A stretch of 43,724 nt of DNA from Rhodospirillales bacterium (GCA_029859805.1 JAOUCL010000008.1:1-43724), one strand, 5' to 3'. Positions 23,728 through 31,393 are shown, counted from the first letter of the stretch. Notes: a model not told the origin generated them from the letters alone. A program made the numbers and translations.

Positions 23728-23948
23728 CCGACTTTCCTAATCCACACGCGGGAGCATCAATCGCTCGCCCTCGGCCTGCAAGTCGCTACGAAATGACAGT
23801 AGACCACAAAGAGCAGGGTACTTTGAAAGGTGAATTAACGCCGTTCTTCTCTGCTTCCGCGCATGCCTGCCATGCCGCGGCGGGGCTGGGCCGGCGGCGC
23901 GGGGCGGTGTAAGGTCGCGGCCGAATTTGCCGGCAAGGGGGCAAGGCC

Positions 23949-24890
23949 ATGAGCGCGGGGAGCGCGGGGAGCGCGGGCCAGGGCGACCGCGCCCGGACCA
24001 CGGCCGGCGTATTCTACGCGCTGGCCGCCTTCCTGTTCTGGGGCGGCATCCCGGTCTACTTCAAGGCGGTCGGCCACGTGCCGGCGGCCGAGATCCTGGC
24101 CCACCGGGTCGTCTGGTCGGTGGTCCTGCTCGCCGGCCTGGTCACCCTGACGCGCCACTGGCCGGTGATCCGAACGGCGCTCGGCGACCGGCGCACGCGG
24201 CTGCTCCTCGTGCTCTCCACGCTGATCGTCTCGGTCAACTGGCTGGTCTTCATCTGGGCGATCGCCTCCGGGCGCGTGCTCGAGACCAGCCTGGGCTACT
24301 ACATCAACCCCCTGGTCAACGTGGTCCTGGGCATGGTCGTGCTGCGCGAGCGCATCGGCCCCTGGCGCGGCTTCGCCGTCGGGCTCGCGACCGTCGGCGT
24401 GCTCAACCTGGCGGTCCGGGCCGAGGGCCTGCCCTGGGTGTCGCTGACCCTGGCGCTGACCTTCGGGCTCTACGGCCTGATCCGCAAGACGGTCCGGATC
24501 GAGGCGGTCGACGGCCTGTTCGTCGAGACCGCGCTGCTGCTGCCCTTGGCGCTGGCCTATCTGGGCTGGCTGGCCTTCGCCGGCAGCGGCGCCTTCGGCG
24601 CCGTCGGCCTGGAGACCGACCTGCTGCTGTTCCTGGCCGGGGCGGTCACGGCTCTGCCGCTAATCTGGTTCACCGCGGCGGCCCGCCGGCTCGACTATTC
24701 GACCGTCGGCTTCTTCCAGTACATCGCACCGTCGTGCCAGTTCCTGCTGGCGGTCCTCGTCTACGGCGAGTCCTTCACCGGGGCGCACCTGATCACCTTC
24801 CTGTGCATCTGGAGCGCGCTCGCCATCGTCACCGCGCGCTCGGCCCTCGAGGCGCGCCGCCGCCGGGCGGTGGCCCGGGCCGCCGGCTGA
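23949..24890 (+). CDS. rarD: RarD-type EamA transporter
   Basis: 313 residues with about ten membrane helices in two EamA halves. RarD-specific blocks are visible: FYALAAFLFWGGIPVYFKAVGHVPAAEILAHRVVWS, LETSLGYYINPLVNVVLGMVVLRERI, TFGLYGLIRKT and LDYSTVGFFQYIAPSCQFLLAVLVYGE. RarD proteins are inner-membrane permeases of the drug/metabolite transporter group; the substrate is not defined. The first eleven residues are a Gly/Ser/Ala repeat (encoded by three copies of a GCGCGGGGA unit) probably of no function. It runs convergent with pyk. Confidence 0.92.
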   Translation: MSAGSAGSAGQGDRARTTAGVFYALAAFLFWGGIPVYFKAVGHVPAAEILAHRVVWSVVLLAGLVTLTRHWPVIRTALGDRRTRLLLVLSTLIVSVNWLVFIWAIASGRVLETSLGYYINPLVNVVLGMVVLRERIGPWRGFAVGLATVGVLNLAVRAEGLPWVSLTLALTFGLYGLIRKTVRIEAVDGLFVETALLLPLALAYLGWLAFAGSGAFGAVGLETDLLLFLAGAVTALPLIWFTAAARRLDYSTVGFFQYIAPSCQFLLAVLVYGESFTGAHLITFLCIWSALAIVTARSALEARRRRAVARAAG

Positions 24891-24924
24891 TCGCGGAAAT
24901 CGAAGACTTGGAGACCGCGCCGCC

Positions 24925-25023
24925 CTTCGAGACGGCCCTTCGGGCCTCCTCAGGACGAGGGTATATGTTTGAAACCGCCACCCACCTCATGGTGATGAGG
25001 CCGCCGCTGGCGGCCGTCTCGAA
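24925..25023. repeat. Pair of inverted REP-like palindromes between rarD and pyk
   Basis: The segment at 24925-24960 (CTTCGAGACGGCCC...) and the segment at 24985-25023 (CCTCATGGTGATGAGGCC... ending GGCCGTCTCGAA) are related inverted copies. Each has an inner hairpin: GGCCC/GGGCC in the first, GGCCGCC/GGCGGCC in the second. Such elements, with CCTCATGGTGAGGAG and GTCTCGAA parts, are common in alphaproteobacterial intergenic DNA and often lie, as here, between convergent genes, where they may help end both transcripts. Confidence 0.72.
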
Positions 25024-25059
25024 CCATGCCGGCCGGGTCGCCGCCGCCTGGGCCCTCCA

Positions 25060-26478
25060 TTAGTCCTCGACCCAGGCGATGCGCAGCAGGTTCGTGGTGC
25101 CGGGCGTGCCGAAGGGGACACCGGCGGTCACCACGATCTTCTCGCCCGTGCTCGCGAAGCCTTCCTGGGCCGCGAGGCGCTGGGCCTTGTCGACCATCTC
25201 CTGGGGGCTGCGCACGTCGGCGGTGTGGACGCAGTGGGCGCCCCACAGGAGCGCCAGGCGCCGCGCCGTCTCCATCTTCGGGGTCAGCACCAGGATCGGC
25301 ACGTCGGGCCGCTCGCGCGCGGCGCGGATCGCGGTCGAACCCGACATGGTGAAGCTGACGATGGCCGCGGCGCCGATCGTGGCGGCGACCTGCGCGGCGG
25401 CCGCGGTGATCGCGTCGGCGGCGGTCGCCTCGGGCTCCGGGTGGAGCGCGTGGAGCAGGCGCCGGTAGGAATGGTCCTGCTCGGTGCTGGCGGCGATCCG
25501 GTCCATCATGGCGACGGATTCGACCGGGTAGTCGCCGGCCGCGCTCTCGGCCGAGAGCATGACCGCGTCGGCGCCGTCGTAGACCGCCGTGGCGACGTCC
25601 GAGGCCTCGGCCCGGGTCGGCGTCGGCGCGTGGACCATCGAGTCCAGCATCTGGGTTGCCACGACCACCGGCTTGCCGGCCAGGCGGCAGGACCGGATGA
25701 TGTCCTTCTGGCGGCCCGGCACTTCCTCGGCCGGCATCTCGACGCCCAGGTCGCCGCGCGCCACCATGACCGCGTCGCTGAGCTCGACCAGCTCGGTCAG
25801 GCGCTCGAGCGCCGCCGGCTTCTCGATCTTGCTCATCACCGCCGCGCGCCCGGCGATCAGGCGGCGGGCCTCGGCCAGGTCCTCGGGGCGCTGGACGAAG
25901 GAGAGCGCGACCCAGTCGACCCCGAGGTCGAGCCCGTAACGCAGGTCCGCGCGGTCCTTCTTGGTGAGCGGCGAGAGCGGCAGCACGGCGCCCGGCACGT
26001 TGACGCCCTTGTGGTCCCGCAAGGGGCCGCCGGCCAGCACCAGGGCCTCGGCGTAGTCCTTGCCGCAGGCCTCGACCTGCAGGCGCAGCTTGCCGTCGTC
26101 GAGCAGCAGCAGGGTGCCGGGCTTGAGAGCGGCGAAGACCTCGGGGTGGGGCAGCGGTGCGCGCACCCGGTCGCCGGCCATCTCGTCCAGGTCGAAGCGG
26201 TAGCGCTTTCCGGCCACGAGCTCGGTCTCGCCGCCCGCGATCTCGCCGACGCGCAGCTTGGGCCCCTGCAGGTCGAGCAGCACGCCGATCGGCCGGCCGG
26301 CCTCCAGCTCGAGCGCGCGGATGATCTCGAGGCGCTTGCGGTGGTCCTCGTGACTGCCGTGGGAGAAGTTGAGCCGGAACACGTCGGCCCCGGCCTCGAA
26401 CAGCGCCTTGATGGTGGCGGCGTCCGAGGAGGCCGGCCCCAGGGTCGCGATGATCTTGGCTTTGCGGCGGCGTCGCAT
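25060..26478 (-). CDS. pyk: Pyruvate kinase
   Basis: 472 residues, normal length. It opens with RRRRKAKIIATLGPASS, then FRLNFSHGSHEDH (nucleotide and K-site), LLDLQGPKLRVG, the active-site Lys in VMSKIEKPAALE, Mg/phosphate-site VARGDLGVEMPAEEVPGRQKDI, and a C-terminal allosteric-type domain ending in VPFGTPGTTNLLRIAWVED. The enzyme transfers phosphate from phosphoenolpyruvate to ADP, the last step of glycolysis, in the cytoplasm. The ATG at 26478 is used because the conserved N-terminus starts there, although no clear ribosome site is present. The frame stays open to 26622, through a 43-bp dispersed repeat, but that part is unlike the family. Confidence 0.97.
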   Translation of the reverse strand: MRRRRKAKIIATLGPASSDAATIKALFEAGADVFRLNFSHGSHEDHRKRLEIIRALELEAGRPIGVLLDLQGPKLRVGEIAGGETELVAGKRYRFDLDEMAGDRVRAPLPHPEVFAALKPGTLLLLDDGKLRLQVEACGKDYAEALVLAGGPLRDHKGVNVPGAVLPLSPLTKKDRADLRYGLDLGVDWVALSFVQRPEDLAEARRLIAGRAAVMSKIEKPAALERLTELVELSDAVMVARGDLGVEMPAEEVPGRQKDIIRSCRLAGKPVVVATQMLDSMVHAPTPTRAEASDVATAVYDGADAVMLSAESAAGDYPVESVAMMDRIAASTEQDHSYRRLLHALHPEPEATAADAITAAAAQVAATIGAAAIVSFTMSGSTAIRAARERPDVPILVLTPKMETARRLALLWGAHCVHTADVRSPQEMVDKAQRLAAQEGFASTGEKIVVTAGVPFGTPGTTNLLRIAWVED

Positions 26479-26580
26479 GGGGGAGAGCTTACAGGCCCTG
26501 GCCGCGAGGTCCACGGCAAATCGGCGGGGGTGGCGGGTGCAGGCGGAATCCGTGGCGGTCAGGGGCTTGGGCGCGAAAAA

Positions 26581-26623
26581 AGCAAACGAGCCCATGCACA
26601 GTAAAACGTCGTGTTGTTTCAAG
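26581..26623 (-). repeat. 43-bp dispersed element, copy B, upstream of pyk
   Basis: 37 of 43 bases match copy A at 6226-6268; the last 17 (GCATGGGCTCGTTTGCT read on the minus strand) are identical. It points towards pyk and is followed by a TTTTTT stretch (GCTTTTTTCG), which could mark the end of a short transcript or simply be chance. It lies about 100 bp before the pyk start. Confidence 0.7.
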
Positions 26624-26768
26624 GAGTTATAGGTCGTTCGCGGTCGAGTGGCGCGGCATAAGTCATTGAAAACAAATAGATCTTACCATAAGGACGTAGA
26701 GGTTCGAGCGGATCATGGCGGCAGTGGCGCCGCGCAAGCCGCACGAACCGATGAACCAACTTTTGAAC

Positions 26769-26859
26769 CACGAAGACACCAAGACACGAAGGTCAGTTCT
26801 CGCGCGCGCAGCGCGCAAACAAACCGTTCTTTGTGTCTTCGTGCCTTGGTGTCTTCGTG
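26769..26859. repeat. Long inverted repeat, CACGAAGACACCAAG type
   Basis: 23-bp arms (26769-26791 and 26837-26859) pair with one mismatch, around a 45-base loop that holds a CG-rich palindrome (CGCGCGCGCAGCGCGC). The arms use the CACGAAGACACCAAG and CTTGGTGTCTTCGTG type of sequence, an AT-balanced repeat unlike the local DNA. It lies between pyk and the unknown gene at 26962 in the 480-bp space 26479-26961, where no gene is visible. Confidence 0.75.
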
Positions 26860-26961
26860 TTGAAGTGGGTGTTTTAGTTCTCTGTGCCTATGTGGTGAAC
26901 CTTGTTGTTTCCCGCCGGGCCGCCACCGCGGTGAAATGGGCCCTCGTCGGCGGCTCTGGGA

Positions 26962-27438
26962 TCAGCCCGCCATGGCCTCGTCGGCCGACTCCGTTATCTC
27001 GTGGTCCATCTCGAAAGTCTTGGACCTCACCTTGCACATGTCCAGACGCGCGGGCGTGAACCCCGCCGCGACCGTGACCTTGGCGATCGGCACCTTGCCG
27101 CCGGCCTTGCCGCCGACGGCGTGCATCGGCACGTCGACCGAGCCCGTGGCGCCCTCGACGAGGACCTTGGGAGTCACCTGAAACAGCTCCTCGGATCTTC
27201 CGGATTTGAGCTTTGCATAGCTGGTTTCGCCGTCCGAGACCTCGGTGACCTTGACCTCCAGATCGTGGAACTCGATGAACGGACCACTCGTTTGCGAGTG
27301 GGCGATGTTCTTGACCTTCAGGTGAAGCGTGAAGTCCTCGGGCGGGCTTGCCGCGAAACCGGCGGCAGGCTCCACCGAATAGGTGACGTCCAGACACTCG
27401 CCCAACATCCCGCAGATATCCTGAGCGCTGATCGGCAT
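26962..27438 (-). CDS. Unknown small beta-rich protein
   Basis: 158 residues, family not recognised. No signal peptide or membrane segment. Predicted mainly beta: DVTYSVEPAAGF, DFTLHLKVKNIAHSQTSGPFIEFHDLEVKVTEV, KVPIAKVTVAAGFTPARLDM, KTFEMDHEITESADEAMAG. The middle LVEGATGSVDVPMHAVGGKAGGK is Gly-rich. The start ATG at 27438 has GGAGGAC a few bases upstream. It is divergent from the Rhs fragment, with about 280 bp between. Confidence 0.68.
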   Translation of the reverse strand: MPISAQDICGMLGECLDVTYSVEPAAGFAASPPEDFTLHLKVKNIAHSQTSGPFIEFHDLEVKVTEVSDGETSYAKLKSGRSEELFQVTPKVLVEGATGSVDVPMHAVGGKAGGKVPIAKVTVAAGFTPARLDMCKVRSKTFEMDHEITESADEAMAG

Positions 27439-27721
27439 TGGCTTGTCCTCCTTCGCTCGGGCGCGGACGAAGCCGCTCGGGCTCATCCGAACCGGGGTCG
27501 GGTCCGCAGGGCCGCGCTGTTCCTTGCCGGCGGTATCGGGCCGAAACCGGCCGAGGACCGCGACCTGGCCGGATCGTCACGTGCCGACGAGACCGCGTTC
27601 CGTTGGCCCGATCCTCACTTCTTGTTCCTCGCGCGCCATGCCGCCGCCCGGCGCGGCGGGCGTCGCGATATCCCCGACAGGCTGAGCCTCTCGGGTCGAA
27701 AGTCAATGATCTGGATCAGCC
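27439..27721. other. Intergenic stretch between unknown gene and Rhs fragment
   Basis: No gene, repeat or clear promoter is visible. A TGA in the Rhs frame lies at 27707-27709, and similarity to Rhs begins abruptly at about 27722, so the junction of the truncated Rhs segment is here. The stretch has normal high GC. Confidence 0.55.
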
Positions 27722-27790
27722 CTGCGCCTGTCCTACGACGCCCACGGCAAGCGCCGCCTGACCGACTGGCAGCCGGCCGGCGGCCTCATC

Positions 27791-29005
27791 GTGCCGCTCG
27801 AGACGTGGCGCGGCTTCACCGGCCACGAGCACCTGGACAAGCTGGGCCTGATCCACATGAACGGCCGGGTCTACGACCCCGTCCTCGGGCGCTTCCTCTC
27901 GGCCGATCCCACCGTGCAGTTCCCGAAGACGACGCAGGGCTTCAACCGCTACAGCTACGTGCTCAACAACCCCTTGAGCTTCACCGACCCGAGCGGCTTC
28001 GGGATCATCGGGGCGATCAAGAAGGTGATGCGGAAGTTCACCAAGTTCCTGCACAGGTACGGCCGGGTCCTCATGTCCGTGGCCGCCGCGGCGGGCTGCG
28101 GGGGTAATCTGGGCTGCTCGGTGCTCGTTGCCGCGTTCACCTCGGGCATGTGGACGGCGTCCTACGGCGGCAGCCTCACCGACGTGGTCACCCAGTCCGC
28201 GATCGCCGCCGGCACGGCGCTGGCGTTCCATGGCATCGGGAAAACCTTCGGCGATAAGGTGGGCTTCCTGTCTGCCGCGCACGTCAAGAAGATCGTCGCG
28301 CACGGCGTGGTCGGCGCCGTCTCGACCGCCCTGCGCGGCGGCAAGGCCGTCGGCGGCTTCCTGGCCGGCGCCTTCGCCCAGCTCGCCGCGCCGGCGATCG
28401 GTTACATCGGCGAGGGCACGGCCGATTATTACAGCCAGAGCAACATCATGGCGCGGACGGCGGCCGCGGCGGTCGCCGGCGGCCTCGGCGCCGTGCTCGG
28501 CGGCGGCAAGTTCAAGAACGGCGCGATCACCGGGGCGTTTTCGCGGTTGTTTAATGAGGAGAACGCGGCGCACCGGTACCGACGCCTGGAGGATCTAACG
28601 AGAAAGGAGAAAATAATCTTCGGTCGAACTGCGAGAGCCTTCTTGTCAGGCGTTCAAGGTATGTCCGACGAGGAGATATATCGGAAATTCGATCTTGGCG
28701 GTAAGGTCAACCCAAGGATCGCAGATCTTGTCCGGCTTAACATACTCTATAGTGTCAGGGCGATCGTTGTTGACGAGTTGAAAGTTTACGGGTGGGGAGC
28801 CTTCCAAAATCTTTATGTGATGCCGTACGTAATGGCCCCACTAAGTGTCTCCTCTACTGTGGCCCCATGGGCCGAATTCTATCTGAGCGTGTCCAGCCTG
28901 GAGATGGCTGTTGTTTGGCTAGAAAGCAGTCCTACATACACATTTGGCTGTAATGCCGAAGGGGTTTGTGCGGGCACATCGCCACAGGGCGGCTTCAAGT
29001 ACTAG
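27791..29005 (+). CDS. Orphan Rhs tip: RHS core plus variable C-terminal domain
   Basis: 404 residues from GTG 27791; Rhs-like coding actually begins at 27722 (LRLSYDAHGKRRLTDW) without a start, so this is the 3' end of a far larger rhs gene. The RHS-associated core is complete: GLIHMNGRVYDPVLGRFLSAD and FNRYSYVLNNPLSFTDPSG. A hydrophobic Ala/Gly-rich linker follows (to about residue 255), then a tip domain (ENAAHRYRRLED onwards) of much lower GC, which is typical for swapped toxin tips; its family is not recognised. In full Rhs systems the core shell encapsulates the tip, which is released to act on rival cells. This fragment lacks the shell. A candidate immunity gene follows 26 bp downstream. 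Confidence 0.82.
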   Translation: MPLETWRGFTGHEHLDKLGLIHMNGRVYDPVLGRFLSADPTVQFPKTTQGFNRYSYVLNNPLSFTDPSGFGIIGAIKKVMRKFTKFLHRYGRVLMSVAAAAGCGGNLGCSVLVAAFTSGMWTASYGGSLTDVVTQSAIAAGTALAFHGIGKTFGDKVGFLSAAHVKKIVAHGVVGAVSTALRGGKAVGGFLAGAFAQLAAPAIGYIGEGTADYYSQSNIMARTAAAAVAGGLGAVLGGGKFKNGAITGAFSRLFNEENAAHRYRRLEDLTRKEKIIFGRTARAFLSGVQGMSDEEIYRKFDLGGKVNPRIADLVRLNILYSVRAIVVDELKVYGWGAFQNLYVMPYVMAPLSVSSTVAPWAEFYLSVSSLEMAVVWLESSPTYTFGCNAEGVCAGTSPQGGFKY

Positions 29006-29031
29006 TTCGAGCCGGATGATCGGGGTGAAAC

Positions 29032-29535
29032 ATGCGTTGTGCGAAGATCCTATTGACGTCGGCAGTGGCCGGATTGTTGATGCTTACCGGTGGCCATTTG
29101 GCGCCTATTCGCGCAGGCGAACGCGCCCCGGATCCGGACTTGGTCGCTGTGGCCGGTTCATCGGAAAGCACTATGTTTCTTAAGCTCTTCGGTTGTGTCA
29201 TGCCGTTGCCGCCGAATTATATTCTACGGGCGGACGCCGAACCGTTCTACTTCTACCGGACCTTTGGTTTTGGGACCATATCAATCAAGCCGTACGGTCC
29301 GCCCGACCCATCCAAGGAAGACGTCATCGAAGAGAGCACAATAGGGCCGCTTCGAATTGTCACGGTGAAAGCGAAGTTTGGTCGACACCGCCCTACAGTC
29401 AGATTTGTTCATGACGGCAAGACTCAAATTGTCATCGGAGGCCAGGACGAGGATTGGCTTGAACGCATGGCCCGAAGCTGCGTGGAGGGTATTGAGCCTC
29501 CTTGTCTGCAAGGAGCAGCGCGCTGTAGCGGTTGA
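29032..29535 (+). CDS. Secreted protein, candidate immunity protein for the Rhs tip
   Basis: 167 residues. A signal peptide covers about 1-28 (ILLTSAVAGLLMLTGGHLAPIRA), so it is exported. The rest has no recognised domain: FLKLFGCVMPLPPNYILRADAEPFYFYRTFGFGTISIKPYG, RPTVRFVHDGKTQIVIGG, ARSCVEG. It is AT-richer than the chromosome and lies directly after the Rhs tip, the usual place for the cognate immunity gene. A periplasmic immunity protein would fit a toxin acting in the periplasm or envelope. GGGGTGAAAC ahead of the ATG is a fair ribosome site. The immunity role is inferred from position only. Confidence 0.7.
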   Translation: MRCAKILLTSAVAGLLMLTGGHLAPIRAGERAPDPDLVAVAGSSESTMFLKLFGCVMPLPPNYILRADAEPFYFYRTFGFGTISIKPYGPPDPSKEDVIEESTIGPLRIVTVKAKFGRHRPTVRFVHDGKTQIVIGGQDEDWLERMARSCVEGIEPPCLQGAARCSG

Positions 29536-29556
29536 GGGCCGAAAAGGAGTCATGCG

Positions 29557-29588
29557 AAAAGGGGTCAGGTCCTGTTTTAATGTTTTTT
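29557..29588 (+). repeat. 32-bp direct repeat, copy 1 (GGGGTCAGGTCCTG type)
   Basis: AAAAGGGGTCAGGTCCTGTT followed by TTAATGTTTTTT. An identical copy lies at 31394-31425 in the same orientation. The GGGGTCAG...TTAATG layout resembles the ends of Y1-transposase/REP-type elements. It lies 12 bp before the left end of the RAYT element. Confidence 0.8.
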
Positions 29589-29600
29589 TTTGGCCATTTC

Positions 29601-30358
29601 AATTCCAGGGACAGTATACTTATCTCTCGACACCCCCGCACCCCCGCGCTAACCTCGCCTCATGGCCCGTTTCGCCCGCGTCGTGGTTCCCGGCGTCCCG
29701 CATCACGTGACCCAGCGGGGCAATCGTCGGCTCGAGACCTTTTTCAATGACGGGGACTACCGCGCCTATCTGGACCTCCTGGCCGAATACTGCGCGGCGG
29801 CCGAGGTCGCGGTCTGGGCCTACTGCCTGATGCCGAACCACGTGCACCTGATCCTGGTGCCGCGGGACGAAGACGGCCTGCGCCGGGCCTTGGGCGAGGC
29901 GCACCGGCGCTACACCCGGCGGGTCAACTTCCGCGAGGGCTGGCGCGGCCATCTGTGGCAGGAGCGGTTTCATTCCTTTGCCCTGGACGAGGGCCATCTG
30001 CTGGCCGCGGCGCGCTATGTCGAGCTCAATCCGGTGCGCGCGAAGCTGAAGCGCCGGGCGCGGGACTGGCGCTGGTCGAGCGCGCGGGCGCACCTGGCGG
30101 GGCACGACGACGCCCTGGTCGCGGTCGCGCCGCTCCTGGAGCGGGTGCCCGACTGGCGGGGTTTCCTGGCCGGCGGCTTGGAGGAAGAGGCGCTGGAGGC
30201 GCTCCGCCGCCACACGCGCACCGGCCGCCCGCTCGGCAACCCGGCCTTCCTCGCGCGCCTCGAGGCCCGCCTCGGCCGGCGCTTGCGGCCCGGCAAGCCG
30301 GGGCCCAGGCCGAAGGGCGGCGAGGGTGGCGGGAGATAAGTATACTGTCCCCGGAATT
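29601..30358 (+). mobile_element. RAYT/IS200-like element with 26-bp inverted ends
   Basis: The left end (29601-29626, AATTCCAGGGACAGTATAC...) and right end (30333-30358) are inverted copies with 25 of 26 bases equal. The unit is 758 bp, of which the Y1 transposase gene takes most. The TAA stop of the transposase is part of the right end. Ends with GGGACAGTATACTTA are well known around single REP-associated tyrosine transposases, which recognise hairpins and act through single-stranded DNA. Confidence 0.85.
29662..30339 (+). CDS. REP-associated tyrosine transposase (Y1_Tnp domain)
   Basis: 225 residues. HUH-type Y1 transposase: VPHHVTQRGNRR (residues ~12-23), the metal-binding HUH motif in MPNHVHLIL (His60, His62) and the catalytic Tyr84 in HRRYTRRVN; GHLWQERFHSF and ARYVELNPVRA are further RAYT blocks. 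The C-terminal tail is Arg/Gly/Pro-rich. All catalytic residues are intact, so it may be active. These proteins cut and join single-stranded REP-type hairpins and are single-copy 'domesticated' relatives of IS200/IS605 TnpA. High GC, like the chromosome, so it has been resident for long or comes from a similar genome. Confidence 0.94.
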   Translation: MARFARVVVPGVPHHVTQRGNRRLETFFNDGDYRAYLDLLAEYCAAAEVAVWAYCLMPNHVHLILVPRDEDGLRRALGEAHRRYTRRVNFREGWRGHLWQERFHSFALDEGHLLAAARYVELNPVRAKLKRRARDWRWSSARAHLAGHDDALVAVAPLLERVPDWRGFLAGGLEEEALEALRRHTRTGRPLGNPAFLARLEARLGRRLRPGKPGPRPKGGEGGGR

Positions 30359-30629
30359 CTCCGCGTGCGGGCCCCTGGACACCGCCTTCAGATCATTGCC
30401 TTTGCGTGCTATGTTAGAACAAGCGAATGTGCCGTTTCGGCATGGCAGCTATCCGGGTAGTTATGGATATTAGGACGGACGGAGAGAATTCCGACGCGAA
30501 ATAGATCTTCTGCCGTTGTCCAGAAGCTTGCCGATGTTGGCCTCGGCTTGGGACGTCCACCATGAAGATCGAAATCGGCTGAAATCAGCCAGAATCTCGC
30601 ATTAGAAATGCAGTTGGCGTGGAGCACTT
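30359..30629. other. Intergenic stretch after the RAYT element
   Basis: 270 bp, AT-richer towards its right side. Nothing coding is supported. A small perfect hairpin GGCTGAAATCAGCC lies just before the unknown gene at 30630, and might be a site of its regulation. Confidence 0.4.
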
Positions 30630-31292
30630 GTGTTTGATGAAATAGCAATAAATGAGACCTTGAGTGATCTCGGGTACAAGCGGATGAAGCGTTTCACGTA
30701 CAGGGCGCTTTGGAGCACGTCGGGGGTCGAGCACTTTCTCTATTTGGAATTTTATGGAACACCGAAGCATCTCCTTACGGCGGGTTTTGGGTTTCGGAAT
30801 CTGTCTGCTGAACTTTTTAGCCTCAGGTCGATTCGCTCTTATGGTGGAGAGCTCTATCGCCTAATAAGACACGATGAGCGTTTCGACTGCGCCATGAATT
30901 TTTCCTTTGGAAGACTCAGAAGTCCTGTAAGGAGGTGGTCTCTCAACACGCCCGATTTTTCGGGCTCGGGGCTCGCGGAGAGACTGAAGTCGGAAATCGA
31001 AGACGTCTTGCTGCCAAGGATCCAAAGCATAAGGGGACTTTCAGAATTCCATGCACTTCTCCTCTCTGATGTCGAACCTTTCCCGTGGGTCGCCTGCAAC
31101 GGCGCCATAAGAGCGGCTCAAGTCGTTGCGATCGGTCGCCAGATCGGCATGAAAGCAACAAAGATTCGTGCTGCGTTGCGACCACGCGAGCAGTGGATAC
31201 GGGTGGGCTTGCACACGGCCTGTGACCCAGAATATTACATTGAGAAGGTGCTCGACGATTGGGATGCGCAAGTTCGAGCGCTGGACGCCTAA
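30630..31292 (+). CDS. Unknown AT-rich accessory protein
   Basis: 220 residues, no signal peptide or membrane segment. The N-terminus INETLSDLGYKRMKRFTYRALW and the following LYLEFYGTPKHLLTAGFGFRN have the look of small immunity-type domains such as DUF4304, but the match is too weak to name. Later blocks are RFDCAMNFSFGRL, AERLKSEIEDVLLPRIQ and HALLLSDVEPFPWVACNGAIRAAQVVAIGRQIG. The composition is clearly AT-richer than the chromosome. It is trapped between Y1-type repeats, about 1.6 kb from the Rhs tip, so it may be an orphan immunity or defence gene. The GTG at 30630 follows GGAGCACTT. Confidence 0.68.
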   Translation: MFDEIAINETLSDLGYKRMKRFTYRALWSTSGVEHFLYLEFYGTPKHLLTAGFGFRNLSAELFSLRSIRSYGGELYRLIRHDERFDCAMNFSFGRLRSPVRRWSLNTPDFSGSGLAERLKSEIEDVLLPRIQSIRGLSEFHALLLSDVEPFPWVACNGAIRAAQVVAIGRQIGMKATKIRAALRPREQWIRVGLHTACDPEYYIEKVLDDWDAQVRALDA

Positions 31293-31300
31293 TAGCAGAC

Positions 31301-31329
31301 GGGGTCAGCGACTGTGTTGCTGTCAAGCG
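31301..31329 (+). repeat. 29-bp direct repeat, copy 1 (GGGGTCAGCGACTG type)
   Basis: GGGGTCAGCGACTGTGTTGC followed by TGTCAAGCG. An identical copy follows 54 bp later (31355-31383). It begins with the same GGGGTCAG as the 32-bp repeats and is probably an end of another Y1-type element. Confidence 0.8.
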
Positions 31330-31354
31330 TGTTCGGGGTTCCAGCTTTCGAGAT

Positions 31355-31383
31355 GGGGTCAGCGACTGTGTTGCTGTCAAGCG
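31355..31383 (+). repeat. 29-bp direct repeat, copy 2
   Basis: Identical to 31301-31329. Only two copies exist and their spacer is 25 bp, so this is not a CRISPR array. Confidence 0.8.
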
Positions 31384-31393
31384 AGGAAAAGGG

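Noticed and set aside
23949-23981. Triple GCGCGGGGA unit at the rarD start as a phase-variation tract
   Set aside because: The unit is 9 bp, so changes keep the frame; it only alters a Gly/Ser/Ala tail length.
26479-26622. N-terminal extension of pyruvate kinase from 26622
   Set aside because: The sequence before the conserved RRRRKAKIIATLGPAS start is not family-like and includes the dispersed 43-bp repeat.
31301-31383. Possible CRISPR array from the two 29-bp repeats
   Set aside because: Only two copies, no cas genes, and the repeat belongs to the GGGGTCAG element-end family.
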